A stretch of DNA of 64,000 nucleotides, taken from assembly GCF_024385505.1 (NCBI RefSeq), contig NZ_JANFLT010000006.1, forward strand, positions 682,001-746,000, written 5' to 3'. Under the pieces are notes generated by a model that saw nothing but the letters and a program-made list of their open reading frames with translations, did no database searches and was not told the DNA's origin. Positions within the stretch are counted from its first letter, which is position 1. Each line of letters starts with the position of its first letter. The stretch comes from Arthrobacter zhaoxinii (lineage in GTDB: Bacteria; Actinomycetota; Actinomycetes; Actinomycetales; Micrococcaceae). The translations under genes were made by a program, and so were the position numbers. Shown in pieces: positions 26,358-34,927 of this stretch.

Positions 26358-26732
26358 ATGGCTGTGGACCCGCTGTTCCTCGTCGGTTCCCTGGTCTGCC
26401 TGGTCTCCGTGGTGCTGTGCATCGGCGCCGCGGTACTTAAGCAGGGACCCAACGACCTCACCATCCTGTCCGCGGCCGCCGTCGAACTGTTCCTGCTGGT
26501 CTACGGGGCAGCGTCCCTGCTCCGCCTCGCCGGCGGCCAGGGCATCGCCGGAGCAGCATGGGAGTTCTGGGGCTATCTGCTGACGGCGCTGATCATTCCG
26601 GTCGGCGCTGTCTGGTGGTCCCTCATGGACCGGAGCCGATGGAGCAACATTGTGCTTTCCGCCGTGGGAATCACCGTATTTGTCATGCTGTTCCGGATGG
26701 AACAGATCTGGGACGGAGCAACTCTTCTATGA
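26358..26732 (+). CDS. Small four-helix membrane protein of unknown function
   Basis: A 124-residue hydrophobic protein whose ATG is the base after the truB stop. Four membrane segments are visible (about residues 7-27, 33-54, 63-85 and 92-112), the last pair around a WWSLMDRSRWSN loop. No motif of a known family was recognised with confidence; similar small proteins occur after truB in Arthrobacter-type genomes as far as can be recalled. Its stop overlaps the start of the next membrane protein gene (ATGA), so the two are translationally coupled and may form a complex. Confidence 0.75.
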   Translation: MAVDPLFLVGSLVCLVSVVLCIGAAVLKQGPNDLTILSAAAVELFLLVYGAASLLRLAGGQGIAGAAWEFWGYLLTALIIPVGAVWWSLMDRSRWSNIVLSAVGITVFVMLFRMEQIWDGATLL

Positions 26733-27172
26733 ACCGCAGCAGCAACTCCAACGACCCCGGAGCCGCGTCCCCGCCGTCCGGACGCAATGCAGGTCCGGGC
26801 CGGCTGCTGGTAGCGGTCTACGCCATCTTCGCGCTGGCGGCGACGGCACGGGCGGCCTTCCAGATCCTCACCAAGTTCGAGCATGCTCCGGTGGCCTACC
26901 TGCTTTCCGCCTTCGCAGCCGTCGTCTACATCGTGGCCACCGTCGGCCTGGCCCGGTCCGGCGCCACCGCTTACCGGGTTTCGGTGGCGGCAGTGGGCGT
27001 GGAAATGGCCGGCGTGCTGGCTGTCGGAATCTTCGGCCTGATCGACCCCGCCGCACTGCCCGACGACACGGTCTGGTCCGGCTTCGGCAGCGGCTACGGC
27101 TATGTCCCGCTGGTCCTGCCGATCATCGGGCTGTGGTGGCTTTACCGGCACCGCGCAGACGCGCGCCGCTGA
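26729..27172 (+). CDS. Small four-helix membrane protein of unknown function
   Basis: A 147-residue protein with a Ser/Asn/Pro-rich hydrophilic N-terminus (about 22 residues), then four predicted membrane helices (GRLLVAVYAIFALAATARAA, YLLSAFAAVVYIVATVGLA, VSVAAVGVEMAGVLAVGIFGL and YVPLVLPIIGLWWLYRHR). It starts within the stop of the preceding gene (ATGA overlap). No catalytic residue pattern was recognised. It ends just before a 12-bp palindrome, suggesting the next gene is separately controlled. Confidence 0.75.
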   Translation: MNRSSNSNDPGAASPPSGRNAGPGRLLVAVYAIFALAATARAAFQILTKFEHAPVAYLLSAFAAVVYIVATVGLARSGATAYRVSVAAVGVEMAGVLAVGIFGLIDPAALPDDTVWSGFGSGYGYVPLVLPIIGLWWLYRHRADARR

Positions 27173-27174
27173 AA

Positions 27175-27186
27175 TAAGCATGCTTA
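27175..27186. promoter_or_regulatory. Perfect 12-bp palindrome TAAGCATGCTTA
   Basis: Lies three bases after one membrane protein stop and 70 bases before the next start. It is A/T-rich against a G/C-rich background and has the symmetry of a repressor half-site pair. No T run follows, so it is not a terminator. Confidence 0.45.
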
Positions 27187-27255
27187 CCTGTTTCGCGGAA
27201 CTGCGTGAGACGATGGCAGGAACAACTACCGTTCCCACTCCGTCAAGGGAGAACC

Positions 27256-27924
27256 ATGAGCAACGCAGAGCCAACACCGGGAGACCGGAACAGCCCTTCC
27301 GGCGACGTGCCGGGAACCTCCGCCCCGCGAACCGGGGGAACGCCGTCGCCGGCCGCTTCGACGCCTGACGCCCGGTCGTCCCGGACGACGCCGGGACGGC
27401 AGTCCGGGCGCAAGCAGGCAAAGCCCGGCAGGCAGCCCAAGGCCGCCAAGCCTTTCAAGAGCAGCGACGACTGGGGTGTCTTCCGCGCCGTCGTCATCGG
27501 CGTGGGCATCCTGGTGGCAGGCTTCGGCCTCTACAACCTCATCACCGGAACGGCCGGCCTGCCGGAAGTTTCCGGGGGAGAGGTGAATCCCACGCTGGAA
27601 AGCCAGTACCGGTTCTTCGCCGCCATGATGGTGGGCGTGGGTGCCGCGTTCGTGGCGATCGCCGTGAAGTTCCAGTGGGCAAACATGCTGTGGCTTGTCT
27701 GCCTGATGGTGTTCCTGGGCGGGATCGGCAGGGTGCTCTCCTGGGCGTTCTCCGGAACCCCGCACTTCACCTTCATTGTGCTGATGATCGTTGAACTCGC
27801 CTTCCCGCCGGCGCTGCTGGTCTGGCACCGGTTCATCGCCAAGACTTCGGACATGCGCCGCGAGTTCAGCCAGCAGGCAGGCGGCGGTGCCGGTGATCCC
27901 GGGATTGCGGGCGGTTCCCGGTAA
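27256..27924 (+). CDS. DUF4345-type membrane protein with disordered N-terminus
   Basis: A 222-residue protein. The first ~75 residues are hydrophilic, Pro/Ser/Arg/Lys-rich and probably cytoplasmic. The rest has four membrane helices containing ESQYRFFAAMMVGVGAAFVAI and FLGGIGRVLSWAFSGTPHFTF, which match the DUF4345 pattern (an N-terminal E..YRF and a late GR..S pair with PH). The role of DUF4345 is unknown. ATG 27256 has AAGGGAGA upstream. Third in a row of small membrane proteins between truB and ribF, but set apart by 83 bases and a palindrome. Confidence 0.78.
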   Translation: MSNAEPTPGDRNSPSGDVPGTSAPRTGGTPSPAASTPDARSSRTTPGRQSGRKQAKPGRQPKAAKPFKSSDDWGVFRAVVIGVGILVAGFGLYNLITGTAGLPEVSGGEVNPTLESQYRFFAAMMVGVGAAFVAIAVKFQWANMLWLVCLMVFLGGIGRVLSWAFSGTPHFTFIVLMIVELAFPPALLVWHRFIAKTSDMRREFSQQAGGGAGDPGIAGGSR

Positions 27925-28030
27925 GCGCCGCTGATCGGACATAATGGATAGGTCCCGGCGCGGCGGAAGCCGCCCGGGAGCCTGGATCAGCCGATCGACC
28001 CGGCACTGAAAATGCTGCTAAGGAGCCTGT

Positions 28031-29014
28031 GTGTACTACTGGAATGACCTGGCGGAGATTCCTGCCGATATCGGTCCGACAGTAATCACCATCGGCAACT
28101 TCGACGGAGTGCACCTGGGACACCAGCATGTGCTCAACAGGTTGGTGAAAGTGGCGCGGGCCCAGGACGCGGCCGCCGTTGCCATCTCCTTCGACCCCCA
28201 CCCCGCACAGGTGCACCGGCCCGAAAGCGCACCCGAACTGATCATGGGCACCAAGGACCGCGTGCAGGCCCTGGCGGACACCGGGCTCGACGGCCTGCTC
28301 ATGATGCATTACTCCCTGGACCTGGCCTCCCTCACCGCAGAGGAATTTGTGCGGCGGGTCCTGGTGGAGGCACTGCATGCCCGGACCGTCGTCATCGGCC
28401 ACGACGTCCGCTTCGGCAAGGGCAACGCAGGGGACCTGGACACCATGCGCGAGCTCGGCCGGGAACTGGGCTTCGCCGTCGAGGCCGTGGATGACTTCGG
28501 TGCCCTTCCCGACGGCCCGGCCTCCGGACGCCGGTGTTCGTCCACCTGGATCCGCGAGGCCCTCCGCGAGGGCGATGTCCGCACCGCCGCCCGCCTGCTG
28601 GGACGCACCCACCGGATGCGCGGTGAAGTGGTGCACGGCGCCGCACGCGGACGGCAGCTGGGGTTCCCCACCGCCAACCTTGCCCCCGAGTCCTCCGGCC
28701 TCATTCCCGCCGACGGCATCTACGCCGGCTGGCTGGTGGACGAAACCGGGACCAGGTGGCCGGCCGCCGTGTCGGTGGGTTCCAACCCGACCTTCGAGGG
28801 AGTGAGCCGGCAGGTGGAGGCGCACGTGATCGACCGTCCCGACGAGGAAATCGGGGACTTCAATCTCTACGGCCAGCACGTGATCGTGGAGTTCGTGGAC
28901 CGGCTGCGCGGCATGATCGCCTACACCGGTCCGGAAGCCCTGGTTGAGCAGATGCGGCTCGACGTCGAACGCACCCGCGAGGTCCTTTCGACAGAAAGCG
29001 GCACGGGCAGGTAA
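28031..29014 (+). CDS. ribF: Bifunctional riboflavin kinase / FAD synthetase
   Basis: Makes FMN from riboflavin and then FAD from FMN and ATP in the cytoplasm. The 327-residue protein has the nucleotidyltransferase motif GNFDGVHLGHQ at residues 22-32, ISFDPHP, the SSTWIREAL segment, then the C-terminal kinase domain with GRQLGFPTANL and SVGSNPTFEG. GTG 28031 has AAGGAG upstream. No FMN riboswitch was recognised before it; ATAATG in 27940-27955 may be a -10. Its stop codon overlaps a TAAACT hexamer that may be the -10 for rpsO. Confidence 0.96.
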   Translation: MYYWNDLAEIPADIGPTVITIGNFDGVHLGHQHVLNRLVKVARAQDAAAVAISFDPHPAQVHRPESAPELIMGTKDRVQALADTGLDGLLMMHYSLDLASLTAEEFVRRVLVEALHARTVVIGHDVRFGKGNAGDLDTMRELGRELGFAVEAVDDFGALPDGPASGRRCSSTWIREALREGDVRTAARLLGRTHRMRGEVVHGAARGRQLGFPTANLAPESSGLIPADGIYAGWLVDETGTRWPAAVSVGSNPTFEGVSRQVEAHVIDRPDEEIGDFNLYGQHVIVEFVDRLRGMIAYTGPEALVEQMRLDVERTREVLSTESGTGR

Positions 29015-29160
29015 ACTGGATTCAAATTCGGCTGCGGTCCGTGGCGGCTGAATTTCTTTATGTTCCGGGGCCTGTGCCCCAGGGGTTCGCCCCAGGAGCA
29101 GAAAGATTCCCGGCAGCGAAGTGCTGACTCGGGCCTCACGGCACAACTCTAGGAGTTACA

Positions 29161-29430
29161 TTGGCACTCGATCCCGCCGTCAAGCAGGAGATCATTCGGG
29201 AATTCGCTCGGGCTGAAGGGGACACCGGTTCCCCCGAGGTTCAGGTTGCTGTGCTTTCACGGCGCATCCTCGACCTGACCGAGCACCTGAAGACCCACAA
29301 GCACGACCACCACACCCGCCGCGGCCTGATGGCCATGGTTGGTCGCCGTCGTCGCATGCTGACCTACCTGCGCGAGACCGACATCGCCCGCTACCGTGCG
29401 CTCATCGAGCGCCTCGGCCTGCGTCGATAG
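29161..29430 (+). CDS. rpsO: 30S ribosomal protein S15
   Basis: Primary binder of 16S rRNA helix 20-22 in the small subunit. The 89-residue length is exact for the family and the motifs [41 protein letters not shown] and [12 protein letters not shown] are all present. The start is TTG 29161, after AGGAG. The 146-base leader (29015-29160) has a complementary pair AAATTC...GAATTT and G/C-rich hairpins, which could serve S15 autoregulation as known in other bacteria, but this was not shown. Gene order rpsO-pnp is widely conserved. Confidence 0.97.
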   Translation: MALDPAVKQEIIREFARAEGDTGSPEVQVAVLSRRILDLTEHLKTHKHDHHTRRGLMAMVGRRRRMLTYLRETDIARYRALIERLGLRR

Positions 29431-29439
29431 TCTTTGTGG

Positions 29440-29478
29440 AAGGCGGCACCTGTGCACTGCACGGGGAGCCGCCTTTTG
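29440..29478 (+). terminator. Hairpin and T run after rpsO
   Basis: AAGGCGGC (29440-29447) pairs with GCCGCCTT (29468-29475) and is followed by TTTT; an inner GTGCA/TGCAC stem extends it. Probably attenuates transcription between rpsO and pnp. Confidence 0.75.
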
Positions 29479-29622
29479 CGCAGGCAGGCATGGACACCGG
29501 GAAAGCCGGAAGCGCACCTGTCTGATTCGGGTCTCCGCTCCAGGGGACCTGCGAAGGTAGTAAAGAAGTAATGCAGTAAAGAAGCACACATCACAGGAGT
29601 CAGCCAGCATCGCAGCATTCGC

Positions 29623-29663
29623 GGTCCTCGGTAGTGGTCTCCGGGAGATTCTGCCCGAGGACC
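29623..29663 (+). promoter_or_regulatory. Long hairpin in the pnp leader
   Basis: GGTCCTCGG (29623-29631) pairs perfectly with CCGAGGACC (29655-29663), and an inner TCTCC G GGAGA stem (29639-29649) stacks inside. It lies 100 bases before the pnp start. In E. coli a leader hairpin cut by RNase III mediates PNPase autoregulation; a similar role here is inference. Confidence 0.5.
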
Positions 29664-29767
29664 TCGATCGAAGACCGGGTGTTGAACGTGCGGCCCATGC
29701 CGCACGGCAAGAAGTTCGAACGGTGCTGGGTGCCTCCGCCCACAGAAGAAACGGAGGTGACTCTCAT

Positions 29768-31993
29768 ATGGAGGGTCCCGAAATTCAGTTCTCAGAAGCC
29801 GTTATTGACAACGGCAAATACGGCAAGCGCGTCATCCGGTTCGAAACCGGCCGCCTCGCCCAGCAGGCAGCCGGCTCCGCGATGGTCTACATTGACGAAG
29901 ACACCGCACTGCTCTCGGCCACCTCGGCCGGCAAGTCCCCGCGCGAAGGCTTCGACTTCTTCCCGCTGACCGTGGACGTCGAGGAGCGTATGTACGCTGC
30001 CGGCCGCATCCCGGGCTCGTTCTTCCGCCGCGAAGGCCGCCCGTCCACCGAAGCCATCCTGGCCTGCCGCCTGATGGACCGCCCGCTGCGCCCCGCCTTC
30101 GTGAAGGGCCTGCGCAACGAGGTCCAGATCGTGGTCACCATCCTGGCGATCAACCCCGACGTCCTTTACGACGTCGTCGCGATCAACGCTTCCTCCATGT
30201 CCACCCAGCTGAGCGGCCTGCCGTTCTCCGGCCCGATCGGCGGCGTCCGCGTTGCCCTGGTCGACGGCCAGTGGGTTGCCTTCCCGAAGCACTCCGAGCT
30301 CGAGCGCGCCGTGTTCTCCATGGTGGTAGCCGGCCGCATTGCCGGTGACGACGTCGCCATCATGATGGTGGAAGCCGAAGCCACGGACAACGCCTGGACC
30401 CTCATCAAGGAAGAGGGCGCCACCGCCCCGACCGAAGAGGTTGTTGCAGAAGGCCTGGAAGCGGCGAAGCCGTTCATCAAGGTCCTGTGCGACGCCCAGT
30501 CGGACCTGGCTGCCCGCGCCGCCAAGCCCACCGTCGAGTTCCCGATCTTCCTGGACTACCAGGACGACGTGTACGAGGCCGTTGAAGCCGCAGCCGGCGA
30601 GAAGCTGGCCAAGGTCTTCTCGATCGCCGACAAGCAGGAGCGCGACGCTGCTGCCGACGAGCTGAAGAACGAAGTCAAGGCCGCACTGGCCGAGAAGTTC
30701 GAAGGCCGCGAAGGCGAAGTCTCCGCTGCCTTCCGTTCCGTCACCAAGCAGGTTGTGCGCCAGCGCATCCTCAAGGAGCAGGTCCGCATCGACGGCCGCG
30801 GCCTGACGGACATCCGCCAGCTCACCGCCGAGGTAGAGGTTCTGCCCCGCGTGCACGGTTCGGCCATCTTCGAGCGCGGCGAAACCCAGATCATGGGTGT
30901 CACCACGCTGAACATGCTGAAGATGGAACAGCAGATCGACTCGCTGTCGCCGGTAACGCGCAAGCGCTACATGCACAACTACAACTTCCCGCCGTACTCC
31001 ACCGGTGAGACCGGCCGCGTGGGTTCGCCCAAGCGCCGCGAAATCGGCCACGGTGCCCTTGCCGAGCGCGCACTGATGCCGGTGCTGCCCACGCGTGAAG
31101 AATTCCCGTACGCCATCCGCCAGGTCTCCGAAGCCCTGAGCTCCAACGGCTCCACCTCCATGGGTTCGGTCTGCGCCTCGACGCTGTCCATGCTCAATGC
31201 CGGTGTGCCGCTGCGCGCTCCGGTGGCAGGCATCGCCATGGGCCTGGTCTCCGACCAGGTTGACGGCGAAACCCGCTACGCAGCCCTGACCGATATCCTC
31301 GGCGCCGAAGATGCCTTCGGCGACATGGACTTCAAGGTTGCCGGTACCTCCGAGTTCGTCACGGCCATCCAGCTGGACACCAAGCTCGACGGTATCCCCG
31401 CCTCCGTGCTGGCAGCAGCACTGAAGCAGGCCCGCGAAGCCCGCCTCCACATCCTCGACGTGATGCAGGCCGCGATCGACGCACCGGACGAGCTCTCCGA
31501 GTTCGCGCCGCGCATCATCTCGGTCAAGATCCCCGTGGACAAGATCGGCGAGGTCATCGGCCCGAAGGGCAAGATGATCAACCAGATCCAGGAGGACACC
31601 GGCGCTGACATCTCCATCGAAGATGACGGCACCGTCCTCATCGGCGCAACCGACGGCGGCTCCGCCGAGGCTGCCCGCTCGGCGATCAACGCGATCGCCA
31701 ACCCGCAGGTCCCCGAGATCGGCGAGCGTTACCTCGGTACGGTAGTCAAGACCACCACCTTCGGTGCCTTTGTCTCCCTGACCCCGGGCAAGGACGGCCT
31801 GCTGCACATCTCCGAGCTGCGTAAGCTCGCCGGCGGCAAGCGCGTAGACAACGTCGACGACGTCGTCTCCGTAGGCCAGAAGGTCCAGGTCGAAATCACC
31901 AAGATCGATGACCGTGGAAAGCTTTCGCTCTCCCCGGTGGTTGCTGAAGACGCCGAAGGCGAAGAAGCAGCAGAAACCGAGTCTGCAGAGTAA
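29768..31993 (+). CDS. pnp: Polyribonucleotide nucleotidyltransferase (PNPase)
   Basis: Phosphorolytic 3'-5' exoribonuclease, in actinobacteria also called GpsI. The 741-residue protein has two RNase PH domains (first with [15 protein letters not shown]-like residues and [16 protein letters not shown]; second with [24 protein letters not shown] and [11 protein letters not shown]), a KH domain ([20 protein letters not shown]) near 600 and a C-terminal S1 domain ([22 protein letters not shown]), then an acidic tail. ATG 29768 has GGAGG ten bases upstream and gives the normal N-terminus. Directly followed by the M16 peptidase gene. Confidence 0.97.
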   Translation: MEGPEIQFSEAVIDNGKYGKRVIRFETGRLAQQAAGSAMVYIDEDTALLSATSAGKSPREGFDFFPLTVDVEERMYAAGRIPGSFFRREGRPSTEAILACRLMDRPLRPAFVKGLRNEVQIVVTILAINPDVLYDVVAINASSMSTQLSGLPFSGPIGGVRVALVDGQWVAFPKHSELERAVFSMVVAGRIAGDDVAIMMVEAEATDNAWTLIKEEGATAPTEEVVAEGLEAAKPFIKVLCDAQSDLAARAAKPTVEFPIFLDYQDDVYEAVEAAAGEKLAKVFSIADKQERDAAADELKNEVKAALAEKFEGREGEVSAAFRSVTKQVVRQRILKEQVRIDGRGLTDIRQLTAEVEVLPRVHGSAIFERGETQIMGVTTLNMLKMEQQIDSLSPVTRKRYMHNYNFPPYSTGETGRVGSPKRREIGHGALAERALMPVLPTREEFPYAIRQVSEALSSNGSTSMGSVCASTLSMLNAGVPLRAPVAGIAMGLVSDQVDGETRYAALTDILGAEDAFGDMDFKVAGTSEFVTAIQLDTKLDGIPASVLAAALKQAREARLHILDVMQAAIDAPDELSEFAPRIISVKIPVDKIGEVIGPKGKMINQIQEDTGADISIEDDGTVLIGATDGGSAEAARSAINAIANPQVPEIGERYLGTVVKTTTFGAFVSLTPGKDGLLHISELRKLAGGKRVDNVDDVVSVGQKVQVEITKIDDRGKLSLSPVVAEDAEGEEAAETESAE

Positions 31994-33394
31994 ATGCCGG
32001 ACAACTCCGATGGAAACCGTCCCGTGTCCCCTTCCTCACCGAAGGGGCACGGGACGGTTGTCCAGCTTCCGCTGACCACCTTGTCCTCCGACCCGACCCT
32101 CGTTGTCGGCACTCCGGGAGGCGCCGTCGTGCGCCGTTCGGTATTGCCCGGCGGCGTCCGGGTCCTGACGGAGGAAATGCCCGGCCAGCGCAGCACGGCC
32201 ATCGGATTCTGGGTTGGTGTCGGCTCGCGGGATGAAGCCGCGGGCCGGCACGGCTCCACACACTTCCTTGAGCACCTGCTGTTCAAGGGCACCAGCCGCC
32301 GCTCGGCGCTGGATATAGCCTCGGCGTTTGACGAGGTGGGCGGTGAGTCCAACGCGGCCACCGCCAAGGAAAGCACCTGCTACTACGCACGGGTGCTGGA
32401 CACCGATCTCCCGATGGCCATCGACGTCATCACCGACATGGTGACGTCCGCCGTCCTGGACCCGGAGGAACTGGAACAGGAACGCGACGTCATCCTGGAA
32501 GAGATCGCCATGGACAATGACGATCCGGCCGATCTCTGCCACGAAAAGTTTTCCGAGGCGGTCCTCGGGGACCATGCCCTCGGCCGCCCCATCGGCGGCA
32601 CCCCCGACGCCATCCGCAGCGTGTCCCGCGAAGCGGTCCTCGACCACTACCGGCGCTACTACCGGCCGGAAGAGCTGGTGGTCACCGCCGCCGGGGGACT
32701 GGACCACGAGGAAGTCTGCGCACTGGTGCTGCAGGCACTCGAGACCGCCGGCTGGACGCTGGACCCGGAAGCAACGCCCGCACCGCGGCGCGAGACCGCC
32801 CCGGCCGTGATTTCCGGTACCGCCGGCGTGCAGGTCATCAACCGTCCCGTGGAGCAGGCCAACATCGTGATGGGCTGCCCCTCGCTGACCGCCACGGATG
32901 ACCGCCGCTTCGCGATGAGCGTGCTGAACACCATCCTCGGCGGCGGCATGTCCTCCCGCCTGTTCCAGGAGATCCGCGAGAAGCGCGGCCTGGTCTATTC
33001 CACCTACTCGTTCTCGGCGTCGTACGCGGACGCCGGCTACTTCGGTATGTACGCGGGCTGCTCGCCGACCAAGACCCGCCAGGTCATCGACCTGCTCGGC
33101 AGCGAACTCGAGCGCCTGGCCGCGGACGGCGTGGAGCCGGCCGAGCTGGCCAAGGCCCTGGGCCAGATCTCCGGCGGCATGGTGCTCGGGCTGGAGGACT
33201 CCGGTTCGCGGATGTCCCGCCTGGGCCGGGCCGAACTGGTCAGCGGCGAGTTCATCGACATCGACGAGTCCCTGCGGCGGATCCATTCCGTCACCGCCGA
33301 ACAGGTGCAGGAACTGGCTGCGGAACTTGCTGCGGCGCCCCGCACCATTACCGTGGTGGGCCCGTTCGAGTCGGCTGCCGAACTGGGCTTCTAA
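31994..33394 (+). CDS. M16-family zinc metallopeptidase
   Basis: A 466-residue peptidase of the pitrilysin/processing-peptidase family. The inverted zinc motif HFLEH is at residues 90-94 in GSTHFLEHLLFKGT, with the distal Glu in the EQERDVILEEIAM region. ARG and Tyr residues of the second domain (FREKRGLVYSTYSF-like IREKRGLVYSTYSF) are present, so both halves typical of subfamily M16B are intact. The ATG is the base after the pnp stop, and the pairing with pnp is conserved in actinobacteria (Rv2783c-Rv2782c). The N-terminal 40 residues are Ser/Pro-rich. Substrates unknown. Confidence 0.93.
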   Translation: MPDNSDGNRPVSPSSPKGHGTVVQLPLTTLSSDPTLVVGTPGGAVVRRSVLPGGVRVLTEEMPGQRSTAIGFWVGVGSRDEAAGRHGSTHFLEHLLFKGTSRRSALDIASAFDEVGGESNAATAKESTCYYARVLDTDLPMAIDVITDMVTSAVLDPEELEQERDVILEEIAMDNDDPADLCHEKFSEAVLGDHALGRPIGGTPDAIRSVSREAVLDHYRRYYRPEELVVTAAGGLDHEEVCALVLQALETAGWTLDPEATPAPRRETAPAVISGTAGVQVINRPVEQANIVMGCPSLTATDDRRFAMSVLNTILGGGMSSRLFQEIREKRGLVYSTYSFSASYADAGYFGMYAGCSPTKTRQVIDLLGSELERLAADGVEPAELAKALGQISGGMVLGLEDSGSRMSRLGRAELVSGEFIDIDESLRRIHSVTAEQVQELAAELAAAPRTITVVGPFESAAELGF

Positions 33395-33405
33395 CCCTTA
33401 ACCGC

Positions 33406-33446
33406 AAAGGCACACCCGGGACGGATCTCGTCCCCGGTGTGCCTTT
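33406..33446. terminator. Bidirectional terminator between the M16 peptidase and moaD
   Basis: AAAGGCACACC and GGTGTGCCTTT form the base of an 18-bp stem with one mismatch and a GATCT loop. A and T runs on the two sides suit both convergent genes. Confidence 0.9.
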
Positions 33447-33464
33447 GTTGTTACTGCGGGCTTT

Positions 33465-33725
33465 TTACCCGCCGGCGAACGGCGGCAGGATATCCACGAC
33501 GTCCTCCGGCTGCAGCAGCAGGTCCGGATTCCGGGCAGCGGTTTCGTTGACCAGGAACGTGCTGCGCGCAATCACCGTGGCCAGGGCCGGGGCCCCCGTG
33601 CCGGGGGAGGGGTACCGCGCGGACAGTTTCTCCGTCAGTTCAGCCAGCGTCAGCGGCCCCTCGTCCAGGTGTTCTTCTTCTGTGCCGGCTGCTGCCTTTG
33701 CAGCGCCGAAGTATCTGATCAGCAC
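33465..33725 (-). CDS. moaD: Molybdopterin synthase sulfur carrier subunit (MoaD)
   Basis: Small ubiquitin-like protein of 86 residues whose C-terminal Gly-Gly is thiocarboxylated and donates sulfur to make molybdopterin. The beta-grasp sequence RYFGAAKAAAG at the start, FLVNETAARNPDLLLQPEDVVDILPPFAGG at the end and the exact terminal GG are diagnostic. GTG start at 33725, adjoining the moaA stop on the same strand, so moaA-moaD are cotranscribed. Its partner MoaE is encoded 7 kb away on the other strand. No moeB/moeZ activator is in the window. Confidence 0.93.
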   Translation of the reverse strand: MLIRYFGAAKAAAGTEEEHLDEGPLTLAELTEKLSARYPSPGTGAPALATVIARSTFLVNETAARNPDLLLQPEDVVDILPPFAGG

Positions 33726-34889
33726 TTAGCCGCCTATCGCGCTCATGGTTCGGTCGGGCTGGACATAGTCGGAGTCGCCGAGACCGGTGTGGCCCATTCC
33801 GTGGGCCTTGGGCTTGCCCCACATGGCTTCCTGCCAGCGGCGGACGACGGCGTCGTCATCCACCCCGCTGCGCAGCAGGTCCCGCAGATCGGTTTCCTCG
33901 TGGGAGAAGAGGCAGCTGCGCACCTTTCCTTCCGCCGTGATCCGGGTGCGGACGCATTCGGCGCAGAACGGCTCGGTGACGGAGGCAATGATGCCCACCG
34001 TTCCGACCACCGTTGCCGGATCCGCGTTCCGGCGTACCTCCCACCGCTGGGCCGGGGCGCCGCCGCGCTCCCGGGGATCCGGCGTCAGCACGAAGTCCCG
34101 TTCCAGCAGTGTCCGCATTTCCAGGGCAGTGATCATCCCGTCCCGGGTCCAGCCATGGTCGGCGTCCAGCGGCATCTGCTCGATGAACCGCAGTTCGAAG
34201 CCGCGGCTGACCGCCCACTCCAGCAGGTCAGGGGCCTCGGCGTCGTTGATGCCGCGCATCAGCACGGCGTTGATCTTTACCAGGCCCAGGCCCACGCGGG
34301 CGGCTTCCTCGATGCCGCGCAGCACCCGGTCCAGGAACGGGCGGCGGGTGAGCTGCGCGAAGGTGTCCGGGTGCAGGGAATCCATAGACACGTTGATCCG
34401 GGTCAGCCCCGCGTCCTTCAGGGCCTGGGCCTTCTTGTCCAGGCCGAGGCCGTTGGTGGTCAGCGAAATGGGCAGGTCCGGGTGATTCGCACGGATGCCC
34501 GCCACGATCTCCACCAGGTCCGCACGCACCAGCGGCTCACCGCCGGTCAGCCGCAGTTCGCGCACGCCCAACCTGTCCACGCCAAGGCGGACCAGGCGGA
34601 CGATTTCGTCCCGGGCGAGCACCTTGTCCCGCGCCAGCCAGTCGAGGCCTTCCGCGGGCATGCAGTAGGTGCAGCGCAGATTGCATTTGTCCGTGAGGGA
34701 AAGCCGCATGTCGGTGGCCTTCCGGCCGTACCGGTCCAGCAGGCCGTCCGCCGGCGTGAGCGCAAGCGCAGACGCGGGAGGGGGCAGAGGAGCGGTTGAA
34801 GTGCTGCTTCCCACCGGCGCTTGGTGGGCGCTGATGTCTGATGTACTGGGGGAAGGGCTGATTACAGGCATTCCCAGCTGAGTTCCCAT
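33726..34889 (-). CDS. moaA: GTP 3',8-cyclase MoaA
   Basis: Radical SAM enzyme that starts molybdenum cofactor synthesis from GTP. The N-terminal cluster cysteines are at 69, 73 and 76 (CNLRCTYC), the C-terminal cluster cysteines lie in PFCAECVRTRITAEGKVRSC, LTGGEPL and TTNGLGL are normal radical SAM elements, and the protein ends with GG as required by MoaA. The first ~45 residues are a Ser/Pro/Ala-rich extension not seen in most MoaA proteins. The ATG has TAACCT six bases upstream on its strand, indicating a leaderless message from the 38-bp gap shared with modA. Confidence 0.95.
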   Translation of the reverse strand: MGTQLGMPVISPSPSTSDISAHQAPVGSSTSTAPLPPPASALALTPADGLLDRYGRKATDMRLSLTDKCNLRCTYCMPAEGLDWLARDKVLARDEIVRLVRLGVDRLGVRELRLTGGEPLVRADLVEIVAGIRANHPDLPISLTTNGLGLDKKAQALKDAGLTRINVSMDSLHPDTFAQLTRRPFLDRVLRGIEEAARVGLGLVKINAVLMRGINDAEAPDLLEWAVSRGFELRFIEQMPLDADHGWTRDGMITALEMRTLLERDFVLTPDPRERGGAPAQRWEVRRNADPATVVGTVGIIASVTEPFCAECVRTRITAEGKVRSCLFSHEETDLRDLLRSGVDDDAVVRRWQEAMWGKPKAHGMGHTGLGDSDYVQPDRTMSAIGG

Positions 34890-34895
34890 CCCTCG

Positions 34896-34921
34896 AGGTT
34901 ACGCCCTTTCACAGTTAGGCT
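34896..34921. promoter_or_regulatory. Back-to-back -10 boxes between moaA and modA
   Basis: AGGTTA (34896-34901), read as TAACCT on the minus strand, lies six bases before the moaA ATG. TAGGCT (34916-34921) lies six bases before the modA ATG. The whole gap is 38 bp, so the two polymerases would compete and each -35 falls in or near the opposite gene. Confidence 0.55.
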
Positions 34922-34927
34922 CTATAA

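Larger units (their letters stand above)
29431..29767 (+). other. rpsO-pnp intergenic leader
   Basis: The 337 bases hold the rpsO terminator, a pair of AGTAAAGAAG direct repeats at 29559-29568 and 29575-29584 (16-bp period, the most A-rich bit around), and a long hairpin at 29623-29663. No gene is visible. A pnp promoter must lie here. Confidence 0.7.

Noticed and set aside
27925-28030. FMN riboswitch before ribF
   Set aside because: The gap is only 106 bases and lacks the RFN conserved core; only ordinary hairpins and a -10-like ATAATG are seen.
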